The position numbers and the translations under genes were made by a program. This document shows positions 54,724 to 63,167 of a stretch of DNA of 64,000 bases, one piece after another. The notes under the pieces were generated by a model. It worked only from the letters and a program-made list of their open reading frames with translations. It did no database searches and had not been told where the DNA came from. Location: positions 268,298 through 332,297 of the forward strand of contig NZ_LMHU01000009.1 of assembly GCF_001428505.1 (NCBI RefSeq), in the 5' to 3' direction. The stretch's first letter is position 1. Each line of letters begins with the position of its first letter. The DNA is from Terrabacter sp. Root181 (GTDB lineage Bacteria > Actinomycetota > Actinomycetes > Actinomycetales > Dermatophilaceae).

Positions 54724-55095
54724 TCAGGACTGCTCGCCCGGCGTGCTCGCCCCGGCCTCGCTCGCGGCGAGCGCCGCGTCGAGGGTCGGGTGGATCTCGA
54801 AGACCTTGTCGAGGCCGGTGATCGAGAAGACCTTGAGGACGCGGTCGTCGGTGCCGACGAGCCGCATCGAGCCGCCCCGGGTGCGGGTCAGCTTGAGCCG
54901 CCCGACGAGCACCCCGAGCCCCGTCGAGTCCAGGAAGGTCACGTCCGTGAGGTCGACGACGAGCTGGGTGCGCCCGCTCTGGATCTGCTCGTCGAGCTTC
55001 TCGCGCACGAGCGGCGCGGTGTAGACGTCGATCTCACCGCCGAGGTGCACCACGGTCTGCTCGCCATGGTCGGCTCGGGTGATCGAGAGATCCAC
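54724..55095 (-). CDS. STAS-domain anti-anti-sigma factor (BldG/RsbV-like)
   Basis: 123 residues, almost entirely a STAS domain: VVHLGGEIDVYTAPLVREKL, QLVVDLTDVTFLDSTGLGVL, GSMRLVGTDDRVLKVFSITG. The DST serine is the usual phosphorylation site by an anti-sigma kinase. Such proteins release sigma factors in stress or developmental control; no anti-sigma kinase gene is adjacent. The GTG at 55095 follows GGAAGGG. Divergent from the helicase gene across 176 bp; the methyltransferase gene follows closely on the same strand. Confidence 0.9.
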   Translation of the reverse strand: MDLSITRADHGEQTVVHLGGEIDVYTAPLVREKLDEQIQSGRTQLVVDLTDVTFLDSTGLGVLVGRLKLTRTRGGSMRLVGTDDRVLKVFSITGLDKVFEIHPTLDAALAASEAGASTPGEQS

Positions 55096-55271
55096 CTGTT
55101 TCCCTTCCTGTGCCCACACTTGCAAAGCTTCTGGTCGCGAGGTCGCGCTGGTCCGGTCCTGACGTAGTGCTGACCGTTCCCCGCCCGTCACGTTCCCCCT
55201 GTGTGACTGACTGCGCAGTAACATCCCCCGCACGTCGGTTACCGTACCCCGACGGCATACGGTTGCTCCAC

Positions 55272-57599
55272 ATGAACGGGGAGCCATCGCCCACGGGACC
55301 CGTGCCGGAGGACCTCCTGCGCACGCTCGTCGGCGACCATCCCGAGCGTCTCGTGCACGTCCACGAGGTGCCCGCACGCCGGGCGATGCTCGGCGAGTGG
55401 CCCGACTGGGTCGACCCGACGCTCCTCGGCGCGCTCCTCGCCTCCGGCATCCAGGCCCCCTGGTCGCACCAGGTCGAGGTGGCGCAGGCCGCCCACGCCG
55501 GGCGCCACGTCGTCGTCAGCACCGGGACCGCGTCGGGCAAGAGTCTCGGCTACCACCTGCCGATCCTCAGCGACATCATCGCCGGGGCGAACGCCCCGAA
55601 CGGCCGCGGCGCCACGGCGCTCTACCTCTCCCCCACCAAGGCGCTCGCCGCCGACCAGCTGAGCCGCATCGACCGGCTCGCGCTGCCCGCGGTCCGCCCC
55701 GCGACGTACGACGGCGACACGCCCACCGACGAGCGTCGCTGGATCCGCGACCACGCGAACCTCGTGCTGACCAACCCCGACCTGCTCCACCACTCCCTGC
55801 TGCCCGGCCACGAGCGGTGGAGCTCGTTCCTGCGGGCGCTGCGCTACGTGGTCGTCGACGAGTGCCACGTCTACAAGGGGGTCTTCGGGGCGCACATGGC
55901 GGCCGTGCTGCGACGGCTGCGCCGCGTGGCCGCGCGCTACCGCAGCGAGCCGACCTTCGTCTTCGCGTCCGCCACCGTGGCCGACCCGGAGGAGCACGCC
56001 TCCCGGCTCCTCGGTATGCCGGTCACCCCGGTGACGCGGGACGGGTCGCCCCGCGCGTCGATGACCTTCGCCCTGTGGGAGCCGCCGCTGCTCGTCGACG
56101 AGACCGGGCAGCCGTCCCGCGTCAGCACCATCACGGAGACGGGCGAGCTGCTCGCCGGGTGCGTGCGCGAGCACGTGCAGACCGTGGCCTTCGCACGGTC
56201 CCGGGCCGGGGTCGAGGTCGTGGCCCGGATCGCGAAGGAGCGGGTCCCCGTCACCGACGAGCACCGTGTCGCCGCCTACCGCGGCGGCTACCTCCCCGAG
56301 GAGCGGCGCGAGCTCGAGCGCTCGCTCCGCGCGAAGGAGCTGCTCGGGCTCGCGGCCACCAACGCGCTCGAGCTCGGCGTCGACGTCAGCGGCCTCGACG
56401 CCGTGCTGCTCGCCGGATGGCCGGGGACCCTGTCGTCGCTGTGGCAGCAGGCCGGTCGGGCCGGGCGCTCCGGCGAGCGCTCGCTCGCGGTGCTCGTGGC
56501 CGCCGACGACCCGCTCGACACGTTCGTCGTGCACCACCCGGAGGCGATCTTCGGCCGCGGCATCGAGGCCACCGTCGTCGACCCCGACAACCCGCACGTG
56601 CTCGCGCCGCACCTCGCCGCAGCGGCGGCCGAGCTGCCGGTGACCGAGGCCGACCTCGAGATCTTCGGGCCGCAGACGCGAGTCCTGCTCGACGCGCTCG
56701 TCGCCCGCGGCATCCTCAAGAAGCGGCCACGCGGCTGGTTCTGGGGGCGCGAGGACCGACCCGCCGACCACCTCTCGCTGCGCGGGGCCGGCGAGCCCGT
56801 CCGCATCATCGAGACCCGCACCGGCCGCGTCATCGGCACCGTCGACGACGCGAGCGCGCACGCCCAGGTGCACACCGGCGCCGTGCACCTGCACCAGGGC
56901 CAGGCGTGGGTCGTCACCGAGCTCGACCTCGACGACCACGCCGCCTTCGCCGTGCGCGGCGACCCCGGCTGGACGACGCAGGCGCAGTCGGTGAGCGACT
57001 TCCGGATCGTCCACGAGACCGAGCACGAGGACTGGGGGCCGCTGCGCTGCTCCTTCGGGCACGTCACGGTGCGCCACCAGGTGACCTCGTTCCTGCGCCG
57101 CCTGCCCGGCGGCGAGGTGCTCGGCGAGCACCCGCTCGACCTGCCGCCGCGCTCGCTCGCGACGAAGGCCGTCTGGTGGACGATGCCCGTCGAGGAGTTC
57201 GCGGCCGCGGGAGTGGCCGAGGACGGCATACCCGGTGCCGCGCACGCGGCCGAGCACGCGGCGATCGGCATGCTCCCGCTCTTCGCCACCGCCGACCGCT
57301 GGGACATCGGCGGCGTGTCCACCGCGCTGCACCCGGACACCGGGCTGCCGACGATCCTCATCTACGACGGACACCCCGGCGGTGCGGGTTTCGCCGAGCG
57401 CGGCTACCGCCGGATCCGCCCGTGGCTCAGGGCGACCCGTGATGCCATCGACTCGTGCGAGTGCCCGGAGGGCTGCCCGTCGTGCATCCAGTCGCCCAAG
57501 TGCGGCAACGGCAACGAGCCCCTCGACAAGCGAGGCGCCGTGGCTCTGCTCGACCTCGTGCTGCGCCACGCCGGTCCAGGACCACGGAGGCCGACGTGA
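55272..57599 (+). CDS. MrfA/YprA-type DEAD-box helicase with DUF1998
   Basis: 775 residues. Helicase motifs: I GTASGKSLGYHLP, II VVDECHVYKG (DECH), III FASATVADPEEH, IV-VI including GLAATNALELGVDVSGLDA and QQAGRAGRSGE. The C-terminal DUF1998 region ends in a four-cysteine cluster CECPEGCPSCIQSPKCG. B. subtilis MrfA (YprA), of the same family, acts in repair of mitomycin-induced damage. Start ATG at 55272; a CGGCATACG motif lies 10 bp before it. A collagen-like protein gene overlaps its end. In M. tuberculosis the homologue is, as I remember it, close to topA and TadE-like genes, both also in this window. Confidence 0.92.
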   Translation: MNGEPSPTGPVPEDLLRTLVGDHPERLVHVHEVPARRAMLGEWPDWVDPTLLGALLASGIQAPWSHQVEVAQAAHAGRHVVVSTGTASGKSLGYHLPILSDIIAGANAPNGRGATALYLSPTKALAADQLSRIDRLALPAVRPATYDGDTPTDERRWIRDHANLVLTNPDLLHHSLLPGHERWSSFLRALRYVVVDECHVYKGVFGAHMAAVLRRLRRVAARYRSEPTFVFASATVADPEEHASRLLGMPVTPVTRDGSPRASMTFALWEPPLLVDETGQPSRVSTITETGELLAGCVREHVQTVAFARSRAGVEVVARIAKERVPVTDEHRVAAYRGGYLPEERRELERSLRAKELLGLAATNALELGVDVSGLDAVLLAGWPGTLSSLWQQAGRAGRSGERSLAVLVAADDPLDTFVVHHPEAIFGRGIEATVVDPDNPHVLAPHLAAAAAELPVTEADLEIFGPQTRVLLDALVARGILKKRPRGWFWGREDRPADHLSLRGAGEPVRIIETRTGRVIGTVDDASAHAQVHTGAVHLHQGQAWVVTELDLDDHAAFAVRGDPGWTTQAQSVSDFRIVHETEHEDWGPLRCSFGHVTVRHQVTSFLRRLPGGEVLGEHPLDLPPRSLATKAVWWTMPVEEFAAAGVAEDGIPGAAHAAEHAAIGMLPLFATADRWDIGGVSTALHPDTGLPTILIYDGHPGGAGFAERGYRRIRPWLRATRDAIDSCECPEGCPSCIQSPKCGNGNEPLDKRGAVALLDLVLRHAGPGPRRPT

Positions 57600-57994
57600 A
57601 CCGACCACCCCGCCGACCGCGCCCATCGGGTTCGTCGGGCTCGCCGGGCTTGCCGGGTCGTTCGGGCTCGTCCGGCCCGTCGGGCTCCTCCGGGCCGTCG
57701 GGCTCCTCGGGCCCATCGGGCCCGTGGCACGAGATCACAGGCGGGACGACCGGTAGGCAGGCGCCCACGGTCGTCGCGCGAGGGACGCTCCGCCGGGTCG
57801 AGGTGGAGAAGCGACCCCTCGTGCTGGACGCGGACGACGGGACGACGTGGGAGCTGCTGCTCCCGCCCGGGTGGGCGCTCGAGGCCGAGCCGGGCGCCCG
57901 GGTGACCGTGAGCGGGGACGCCGCCACCGACGTCGCCACGACGTCGACGGTCGGGCCGGTGCTGCGCGTGCGGTCCCTGTCGCGCGGCGACTGA
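57596..57994 (+). CDS. Small protein with collagen-like Gly-Ser-Pro repeats, function unknown
   Basis: 132 residues. The GTG overlaps the helicase stop (GTGA), so it is translationally coupled. An Arg/Pro-rich start is followed by about 30 residues of Gly-Ser/Pro repeats (GSSGSPGLPGRSGSSGPSGS), encoded by tandem DNA repeats at about 57629-57722. A compact C-terminal beta domain follows (LRRVEVEKRPLVLDADDGTT, VTVSGDAATDV). No signal peptide, so it is not an exported collagen. Coupling suggests a helicase partner. Confidence 0.65.
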   Translation: MNRPPRRPRPSGSSGSPGLPGRSGSSGPSGSSGPSGSSGPSGPWHEITGGTTGRQAPTVVARGTLRRVEVEKRPLVLDADDGTTWELLLPPGWALEAEPGARVTVSGDAATDVATTSTVGPVLRVRSLSRGD

Positions 57995-58093
57995 GCCGGC
58001 GCTGGCCGCGGCCTCCTCCGGCAGGCGGGCGGTCAGACGGGGCCAGGCAGGGGGTCAGGCGGGGGATCGGGCGGGACGGACCACACTCTGAGA

Positions 58094-58123
58094 CATAATG
58101 CTGCGTTATTTGACCAGTAACGC
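58094..58123 (+). promoter_or_regulatory. Promoter/operator region of the sulfate transport operon
   Basis: CATAAT (58094-58099) is a good -10 box. Directly after it lies the inverted repeat GCGTTA-N9-TAACGC (58103-58108 and 58118-58123), covering the expected transcription start. An Rrf2-family regulator gene follows this operon, making it the first candidate to bind here. The leader is then about 140 nt; I recognise no riboswitch or Cys-rich leader peptide. The rest of 57995-58246 holds nothing else I can name. Confidence 0.55.
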
Positions 58124-58246
58124 CTCGCTATTCGAAACTCCCATGCAACGGATAGGAAAGCAGCCACCCGACGGCCGCCGCCCGACCCGGCCCGCCGCAC
58201 CCCGCGGCGCGACCCCGATCCGGACCTCACCCCTCAGGAGCCCGAC

Positions 58247-59284
58247 ATGCGCCGCCCCTCGATCGCCATCGCCGCCATCGCCGTCACCGCGACCCTCGGC
58301 CTGACGGCGTGTGCCGGCGGCGGCGCCAGCGACTCCGCCGCAGCGGCCGGCACGGCCGCCGCCGATGGCGCCACGACGAGCACCATCAACCTCTACGCGT
58401 ATGCCGTCCCGAAGGTCGGCTTCGACGTCGTCATCCCCGCCTTCCAGAAGACGAAGGCCGGACAGGGGGTGCAGTTCCAGCAGAGCTACGGCGCCTCGGG
58501 CGACCAGAGCCGCAAGGTCGCAGCCGGCGCCGAGGCCGACTTCGTCAACTTCTCGGTCGAGCCCGACATCACGCGCCTCGTCGACGCCGGACTCGTGGAC
58601 CCGAACTGGAACGCCAACGAGCACAAGGGGATTCCTTTTGGTTCCGTCGTGACGATCGTCGTGCGCAAGGGCAACCCCAAGGGCATCAAGGACTGGGACG
58701 ACCTGCTCAAGCCCGGCCTCGAGGTCGTCACGCCCAACCCGTTCTCGTCCGGCTCGGCCAAGTGGAACCTCCTGGCCCCGTATGCCGCCAAGAGCAACGG
58801 TGGCGTCGACAAGGCTGCCGGCCTCGCCTACGTGTCCGCACTCGTCAAGGACCACGTGAAGGTGCAGCCGAAATCCGGCCGCGAGGCCACCGAGACCTTC
58901 CTGCAGGGCAGCGGCGACGTGCTCCTCAGCTACGAGAACGAGGCCCTCTTCATCGAGAAGAACGGCGACCCCGTCGAGCACGTGACGCCGCCCACGACGT
59001 TCAAGATCGAGAACCCCGCCGCGGTGCTCAAGGGCAGCAAGAACCTCGCCACGGCCACGGCGTTCAACGACTACCTCTACACGCCGGAGGCGCAGAAGCT
59101 CCTCGCCGAGGCAGGCTTCCGCCCCGTCGACCCGACCGTCGCCCAGGAGTACACCTCCAAGTTCCCGGCGCCGACGAAGCTCTGGACGATCGCCGACCTC
59201 GGTGGCTGGAAGACCGTCGACAGCACGCTCTTCAAGAAGGACGTCGGTGACATCGCCAAGATCTACGACCAGGCGACGCAGTGA
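58247..59284 (+). CDS. cysP: Sulfate/thiosulfate ABC transporter substrate-binding lipoprotein
   Basis: 345 residues. Lipoprotein signal with Cys in LGLTACAGGG (about residue 22). The type-2 binding fold carries the sulfate-family marks: QFQQSYGASGDQSRKVAAGA (the SGxQSR loop that holds the anion), VNFSVEPDITRLVDAGLVDP, VTPNPFSSGSAKWNLLAPYA and LLSYENEALFIEKNGD. Start ATG behind CAGGAG. The following permease gene begins at its stop (GTGA). Thiosulfate (CysP) and sulfate (Sbp) types cannot be separated by eye. Confidence 0.92.
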   Translation: MRRPSIAIAAIAVTATLGLTACAGGGASDSAAAAGTAAADGATTSTINLYAYAVPKVGFDVVIPAFQKTKAGQGVQFQQSYGASGDQSRKVAAGAEADFVNFSVEPDITRLVDAGLVDPNWNANEHKGIPFGSVVTIVVRKGNPKGIKDWDDLLKPGLEVVTPNPFSSGSAKWNLLAPYAAKSNGGVDKAAGLAYVSALVKDHVKVQPKSGREATETFLQGSGDVLLSYENEALFIEKNGDPVEHVTPPTTFKIENPAAVLKGSKNLATATAFNDYLYTPEAQKLLAEAGFRPVDPTVAQEYTSKFPAPTKLWTIADLGGWKTVDSTLFKKDVGDIAKIYDQATQ

Positions 59285-60288
59285 CGCCTGACACCGACCA
59301 GCAGCGCAGGGGCCCGTATCCGGAGACGGACGCGGCGCCCCTGCCGCCGCGTCCGGACGCGACCGCGCCGGACGGCATACGCCCTCACGGCGGCGACGCT
59401 GCGCTCCCGGACACGCCCCCGGACACGCTCCCGACCGGACGCCCGGCGGAGCCACCCAGGGGCACGACGCGACCCAGGCGCCACGGGAAGGGCCTCCGAC
59501 GACTGCGGGGACCCCTCGGCATCGGCATCGTCACCCTGTGGCTCAGCGTCATCGTGCTCCTGCCGCTCGCGGCCCTGACGGTCGCGGCCTTCGACGAGGG
59601 CCTCGCCGGCTTCTGGGAGGCGGTGACCGCGCCCGCCGCGCTCGCGTCCCTCTGGGTGACCGTGCTCGTCTCGGCCGTCGTCGCGCTCGTCAACGCCGTG
59701 GTCGGCACGCTCGTCGCGTGGGTGCTCGTGCGCGACGAGTTCCGCGGCAAGCGCTTCGTCAACGCCGTCATAGACCTGCCGTTCGCGCTGCCGACGATCG
59801 TCGCCAGCATCGTGCTGCTCTCGCTCTACGGCCCCAACAGCCCCATCGGGGTCGAGCTCAACGCGACGCGCTGGGGGCTCGTCGTCGCGCTGCTCTTCGT
59901 CACCCTGCCGTTCGTCGTCCGGTCGGTGCAGCCGGTGCTCATCGAGGCCGACCACGAGGTCGAGGAGGCGGCCGCCTCCCTCGGCGCCACGACATGGACG
60001 ACCTTCCGTCGCATCGTGCTGCCGACCCTGGCGCCGGCCATCCTCAGCGGCACCGGTCTCGCCTTCGCGCGCGCCATCGGCGAGTACGGCTCGGTCGTGC
60101 TCATCGGCGGCAACATCCCCCGTGAGACGCAGGTGGCCTCGCAGTACATCCAGCAGCAGATCGAGATCGACCGGCCGCTCAACGCCGCCGCCGTCTCGGT
60201 GGCCCTGCTCGCCATCGCGTTCGTCACGCTGCTGCTGCTGCGGGTCGTGTCGAGCCGCAGCCAGCGACGCGAGGAGCGTGACGCATGA
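59281..60288 (+). CDS. cysT: Sulfate ABC transporter permease, CysT type
   Basis: 335 residues. An unusual hydrophilic N-terminal extension of about 75 residues (Pro/Asp/Gly/Arg-rich) precedes six membrane helices. The permease EAA loop is EEAAASLGATTWTTFRRIVL, and ARAIGEYGSVVLIGGNIPRE is the CysT signature. The GTG overlaps the cysP stop and the cysW ATG overlaps its own stop (ATGA), so the operon is tightly coupled. The extension may be a genuine lineage feature or a sign of a later start; no better start codon with a ribosome binding site is evident. Confidence 0.92.
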   Translation: MTPDTDQQRRGPYPETDAAPLPPRPDATAPDGIRPHGGDAALPDTPPDTLPTGRPAEPPRGTTRPRRHGKGLRRLRGPLGIGIVTLWLSVIVLLPLAALTVAAFDEGLAGFWEAVTAPAALASLWVTVLVSAVVALVNAVVGTLVAWVLVRDEFRGKRFVNAVIDLPFALPTIVASIVLLSLYGPNSPIGVELNATRWGLVVALLFVTLPFVVRSVQPVLIEADHEVEEAAASLGATTWTTFRRIVLPTLAPAILSGTGLAFARAIGEYGSVVLIGGNIPRETQVASQYIQQQIEIDRPLNAAAVSVALLAIAFVTLLLLRVVSSRSQRREERDA

Positions 60289-61091
60289 GGGTCTCCCGGG
60301 GCACCCGCCTGACGCTGCGCGTCGTCGCGCTCGGCTACCTCTTCGTCCTGCTCGCCGTGCCGATCGGGGTCATCCTCTGGCGCACCTTCGAGCCCGGCCT
60401 GTCGGAGTTCATCGCCTCGATCTCCACGCCCGCAGCGAAGTCGGCGCTCAACCTGTCGCTGCTCATCGTTGCGATCACGGTGCCGGTCAACGTCGTCTTC
60501 GGCGTCGCGACCGCGCTCGCCCTCGTGCGCGGGCGGTTCCGCGGACGCGGGCTGCTCCAGGCCGTCGTCGACCTGCCATTCGCGGTGTCGCCGATCGTCG
60601 TCGGCGTCTCGCTCATCATGCTGTGGGGCGCAGGCGGGTGGTTCGGCGCCCTCGACCGGGCCGGCTTCCAGGTCATCTTCGGCATCCCGGGCATGGTCCT
60701 CGCGACGATCTTCGTCACGCTGCCCTTCGTCGTGCGCGAGGTCGAGCCGGTGCTCCACGAGATCGGCCAGGACCAGGAGCAGGCCGCCTCGACGCTCGGG
60801 GCCAACGGGTGGCAGACGTTCTGGCGGATCACGCTCCCCGCGGTCCGTTGGGGGCTGACCTACGGCGTCGTGCTCACGGTCGCGCGGGCCCTCGGTGAGT
60901 TCGGCGCGGTGATCATGGTCAGCTCCGGCTTCCCCGGGGTCTCGCAGACCCTGACGCTCCTCGTCCACTCGCGCTACATCGACGACCACAACACCTACGG
61001 CGCGTATGCCGCCGCCACCCTCCTCATGGGCATCGCGCTCGTCGTGCTGCTGCTCATGACCCTGCTCGACCGCAAGAGGAGCGACCGATGA
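60285..61091 (+). CDS. cysW: Sulfate ABC transporter permease, CysW type
   Basis: 268 residues with six helices. EAA loop [20 protein letters not shown] and the CysW-like [20 protein letters not shown] and [20 protein letters not shown]. It forms the membrane channel with CysT. The start overlaps the cysT stop (ATGA) and the stop overlaps the cysA start (ATGA). Confidence 0.93.
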   Translation: MRVSRGTRLTLRVVALGYLFVLLAVPIGVILWRTFEPGLSEFIASISTPAAKSALNLSLLIVAITVPVNVVFGVATALALVRGRFRGRGLLQAVVDLPFAVSPIVVGVSLIMLWGAGGWFGALDRAGFQVIFGIPGMVLATIFVTLPFVVREVEPVLHEIGQDQEQAASTLGANGWQTFWRITLPAVRWGLTYGVVLTVARALGEFGAVIMVSSGFPGVSQTLTLLVHSRYIDDHNTYGAYAAATLLMGIALVVLLLMTLLDRKRSDR

Positions 61092-62098
61092 TCACCGTGA
61101 CCAGCGCCCGCAAGGACTACGGCTCGTTCACCGCGCTCGACGACGTGAGCCTCGACATCCCGAGCGGCTCGCTGACCGCGCTGCTCGGGCCGAGCGGCTC
61201 GGGCAAGTCGACGCTGCTGCGCGCGATCGCCGGACTCGAGGAGCTCGACTCCGGGACCGTGACCATCGAGGGCCGCGACGTCACGGACGAGCCGCCGCAA
61301 CGGCGTGGGATCGGCTTCGTCTTCCAGCACTACGCCGCGTTCAAGCACATGACCGTCCGCGACAACGTCGCCTTCGGACTGACGATCCGCAAGCGCCCCA
61401 AGGCCGAGACGAGCAAGAAGGTCGACGAGCTGCTCGAGATCGTCGGGCTCGACGGATTCCAGCACCGCTACCCGGCGCAGCTGTCGGGTGGGCAGCGCCA
61501 GCGGATGGCGCTCGCCCGGGCCCTCGCCGTCGACCCGCAGGTGCTGCTGCTCGACGAGCCGTTCGGCGCGCTCGACGCCAAGGTGCGCACCGACCTGCGC
61601 CAGTGGCTGCGCCGGCTGCACGACGAGGTCCACGTGACGACGGTGCTCGTGACGCACGACCAGGAGGAGGCGCTCGACGTGGCCGACCGGATCGCCGTGC
61701 TCAACAGGGGACGCATCGAGCAGGTCGGTGACCCCGTCACGCTCTATGAGCGCCCCGCCAACGACTTCGTCATGGGCTTCCTCGGCTCGGTCGCGCACCT
61801 CGGCGGGCAGCTCGTCCGGCCGCACGACATCGCCCTCGAGCGCAGCCGCGAGATGGCGCTGGCCCTCGACGCGAAGGTCCCTGACTCCCCCGGCGTCATC
61901 GACGCCGTCGTCGAGCGCGTCGTGCCCCTCGGCTTCGAGGTGCGGGTCGACCTGCGCGCCGACTCCGGCGAGCGGTTCGCCGCCCAGATCACCCGGCGCG
62001 ACGCTGCCGAGCTGCAGCTGCGTGAGGGCGAGACGATCCACGCGCGCGCCGTCGGCCGGTCGAGCGTCGTTGAGCACGATCCCGCGCTCGCCATCTGA
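61088..62098 (+). CDS. cysA: Sulfate ABC transporter ATP-binding protein
   Basis: 336 residues. Walker [17 protein letters not shown]-loop [17 protein letters not shown], signature [16 protein letters not shown], Walker [14 protein letters not shown]-loop [15 protein letters not shown], and a C-terminal TOBE-type domain after [14 protein letters not shown]. The sequence around [10 protein letters not shown] is typical of CysA. Last gene of the operon; a 15-bp hairpin lies about 130 bp downstream. Confidence 0.95.
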   Translation: MITVTSARKDYGSFTALDDVSLDIPSGSLTALLGPSGSGKSTLLRAIAGLEELDSGTVTIEGRDVTDEPPQRRGIGFVFQHYAAFKHMTVRDNVAFGLTIRKRPKAETSKKVDELLEIVGLDGFQHRYPAQLSGGQRQRMALARALAVDPQVLLLDEPFGALDAKVRTDLRQWLRRLHDEVHVTTVLVTHDQEEALDVADRIAVLNRGRIEQVGDPVTLYERPANDFVMGFLGSVAHLGGQLVRPHDIALERSREMALALDAKVPDSPGVIDAVVERVVPLGFEVRVDLRADSGERFAAQITRRDAAELQLREGETIHARAVGRSSVVEHDPALAI

Positions 62099-62155
62099 CG
62101 CTCGCCGTCCAGGTGCGTGAACCAAGGTGGGACAGGTCTCGCACGGGCACAGGCA

Positions 62156-62174
62156 ACGGCATAACGTATGCCGT
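62156..62174. repeat. Inverted pair of the dispersed CGGCATA motif
   Basis: ACGGCATA-ACG-TATGCCGT is a perfect 8+3+8 inverted repeat whose right half is a complete copy of the dispersed CGTATGCCG motif. It is the only place in the window where two copies face each other. It lies 60 bp behind cysA. Confidence 0.7.
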
Positions 62175-62228
62175 GAAGCCCCTCTCGTCGCCGAGCGACG
62201 TGGGTGGGCGGCTCGGGTCACCGAGTGA

Positions 62229-62266
62229 ACTGAGGCGGCGAGGGGACGACACCTCGCCGCCTCAGT
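62229..62266. terminator. 15-bp hairpin terminator of the sulfate operon
   Basis: ACTGAGGCGGCGAGG (62229-62243), 8-nt loop, CCTCGCCGCCTCAGT (62252-62266), perfect. Confidence 0.88.
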
Positions 62267-62391
62267 CACACTCCCCACTCCCCACCCCTCAGTGGGCACT
62301 TCTCTCGGCTCACCGACCTCGGGGGTCTCCCCACGTCGAGTGGACCCCTCCCCTCGCGCACGGGACTCCGGGGTCTCCCACGTCGAGTGGG

Positions 62392-62479
62392 CACGTTCTC
62401 CCGGAGCATAGGATGCCGGGCGCTCTCGTGACCAGGGGACACGTTCTCCCGGAACACAGGGTGCCGGGCGCTCTCGTGA
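62392..62479. repeat. 48-bp-period tandem repeat
   Basis: Two 40-nt copies (62392-62431 and 62440-62479) begin CACGTTCTCCCGGA and end GCCGGGCGCTCTCGTGA, differing at four positions. Degenerate CGTCGAGTGG cores lie before them at about 62333 and 62380. The core resembles the CGTCGAGAGG repeats at 18.5 and 24.75 kb. Confidence 0.8.
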
Positions 62480-62630
62480 TCGAGTGGGCACCTCTGGCCC
62501 GGCGGTCGGGTCGCCCACCTCGGGCGACGCGACCCCGCTCACTGGTGTGACGGGAGGTCAGCGGCCGATTCGGGAGGGTCGGGTGCGGGCATCGGCGCGG
62601 CGCGGGCGTCGTGTGCGGCAGACTGCACGG

Positions 62631-63095
62631 GTGGACATCTCGGCACGAGTCGACTACGCGGTCCGCGCGATGCTCATCCTCGCCGAAGCGGACGCGGAGG
62701 GGTCGGGCCCGATCAGCATCGACACCCTCTCGACCCGGCAGGAGCTGCCGCGCAAGTTCCTCGAGGCGATCTTCGCCGACCTGCGGCGCGGCAACCTCGT
62801 GCTCAGCCGTCGCGGCGCCCGTGGTGGCTACGTGCTGGGGCGCCCACGCGGGGACATCAGTGTGGGCGACATCTTCCGCGCCGTCGACGGACCGCTCGCC
62901 GAGGTGCGCGGCCTGCGACCGCACGAGACGGAGTACCAAGGGGTCGCCACCCATCTGCCGAGCCTCTGGGTCGCTGTCCGTGCAAGCCTGCGCGAGGTGC
63001 TCGACGACACCTCCCTCGAGGACCTGCGCACCGGCGACCTTCCCGACCGGGTGCGCCAGCTGCTCACGGCCCCGGACGCCTGGCAGAACCGCTGA
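62631..63095 (+). CDS. Rrf2-family transcriptional regulator
   Basis: 154 residues. N-terminal winged helix starting DISARVDYAVRAMLILAEAD, then TRQELPRKFLEAIFADLRRG and GARGGYVLGRPRGDISVGDI. The Rrf2 cysteines that bind an iron-sulfur cluster in IscR/NsrR are absent: I find no Cys at all. That fits the CymR-like branch controlling sulfur and cysteine metabolism, and the gene follows the sulfate transport operon. The GTG at 62631 is chosen because the conserved region starts there; no strong ribosome binding site is seen. Confidence 0.88.
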   Translation: MDISARVDYAVRAMLILAEADAEGSGPISIDTLSTRQELPRKFLEAIFADLRRGNLVLSRRGARGGYVLGRPRGDISVGDIFRAVDGPLAEVRGLRPHETEYQGVATHLPSLWVAVRASLREVLDDTSLEDLRTGDLPDRVRQLLTAPDAWQNR

Positions 63096-63167
63096 CGCTC
63101 AGCACCCGACACACCGGCTGACCCCGGGGCGAACCGCTGACGCGTAGCGGCACCGACGAGCCTGCCG

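Larger units (their letters stand above)
62099..62630. other. 532-bp intergenic region with motif pair, terminator and repeats
   Basis: Between cysA and the Rrf2 gene I find no gene. In order: the inverted motif pair at 62156-62174, the hairpin at 62229-62266, then about 200 bp of GTCGAGTGGRC-type repeats including the 48-bp tandem at 62392-62479. No -10 box as clear as at the other leaderless genes precedes the Rrf2 gene. Confidence 0.7.

Noticed and set aside
58100-58246. Riboswitch or cysteine-rich leader peptide in the sulfate operon leader
   Set aside because: I could not fold the leader into any known sulfur-related riboswitch, and the only short frame starting near 58098 has no cysteine run.
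62113-62550. A 145-residue open frame in the cysA-rrf2 gap
   Set aside because: It consists of terminator and tandem-repeat sequence, has no ribosome binding site and no domain.
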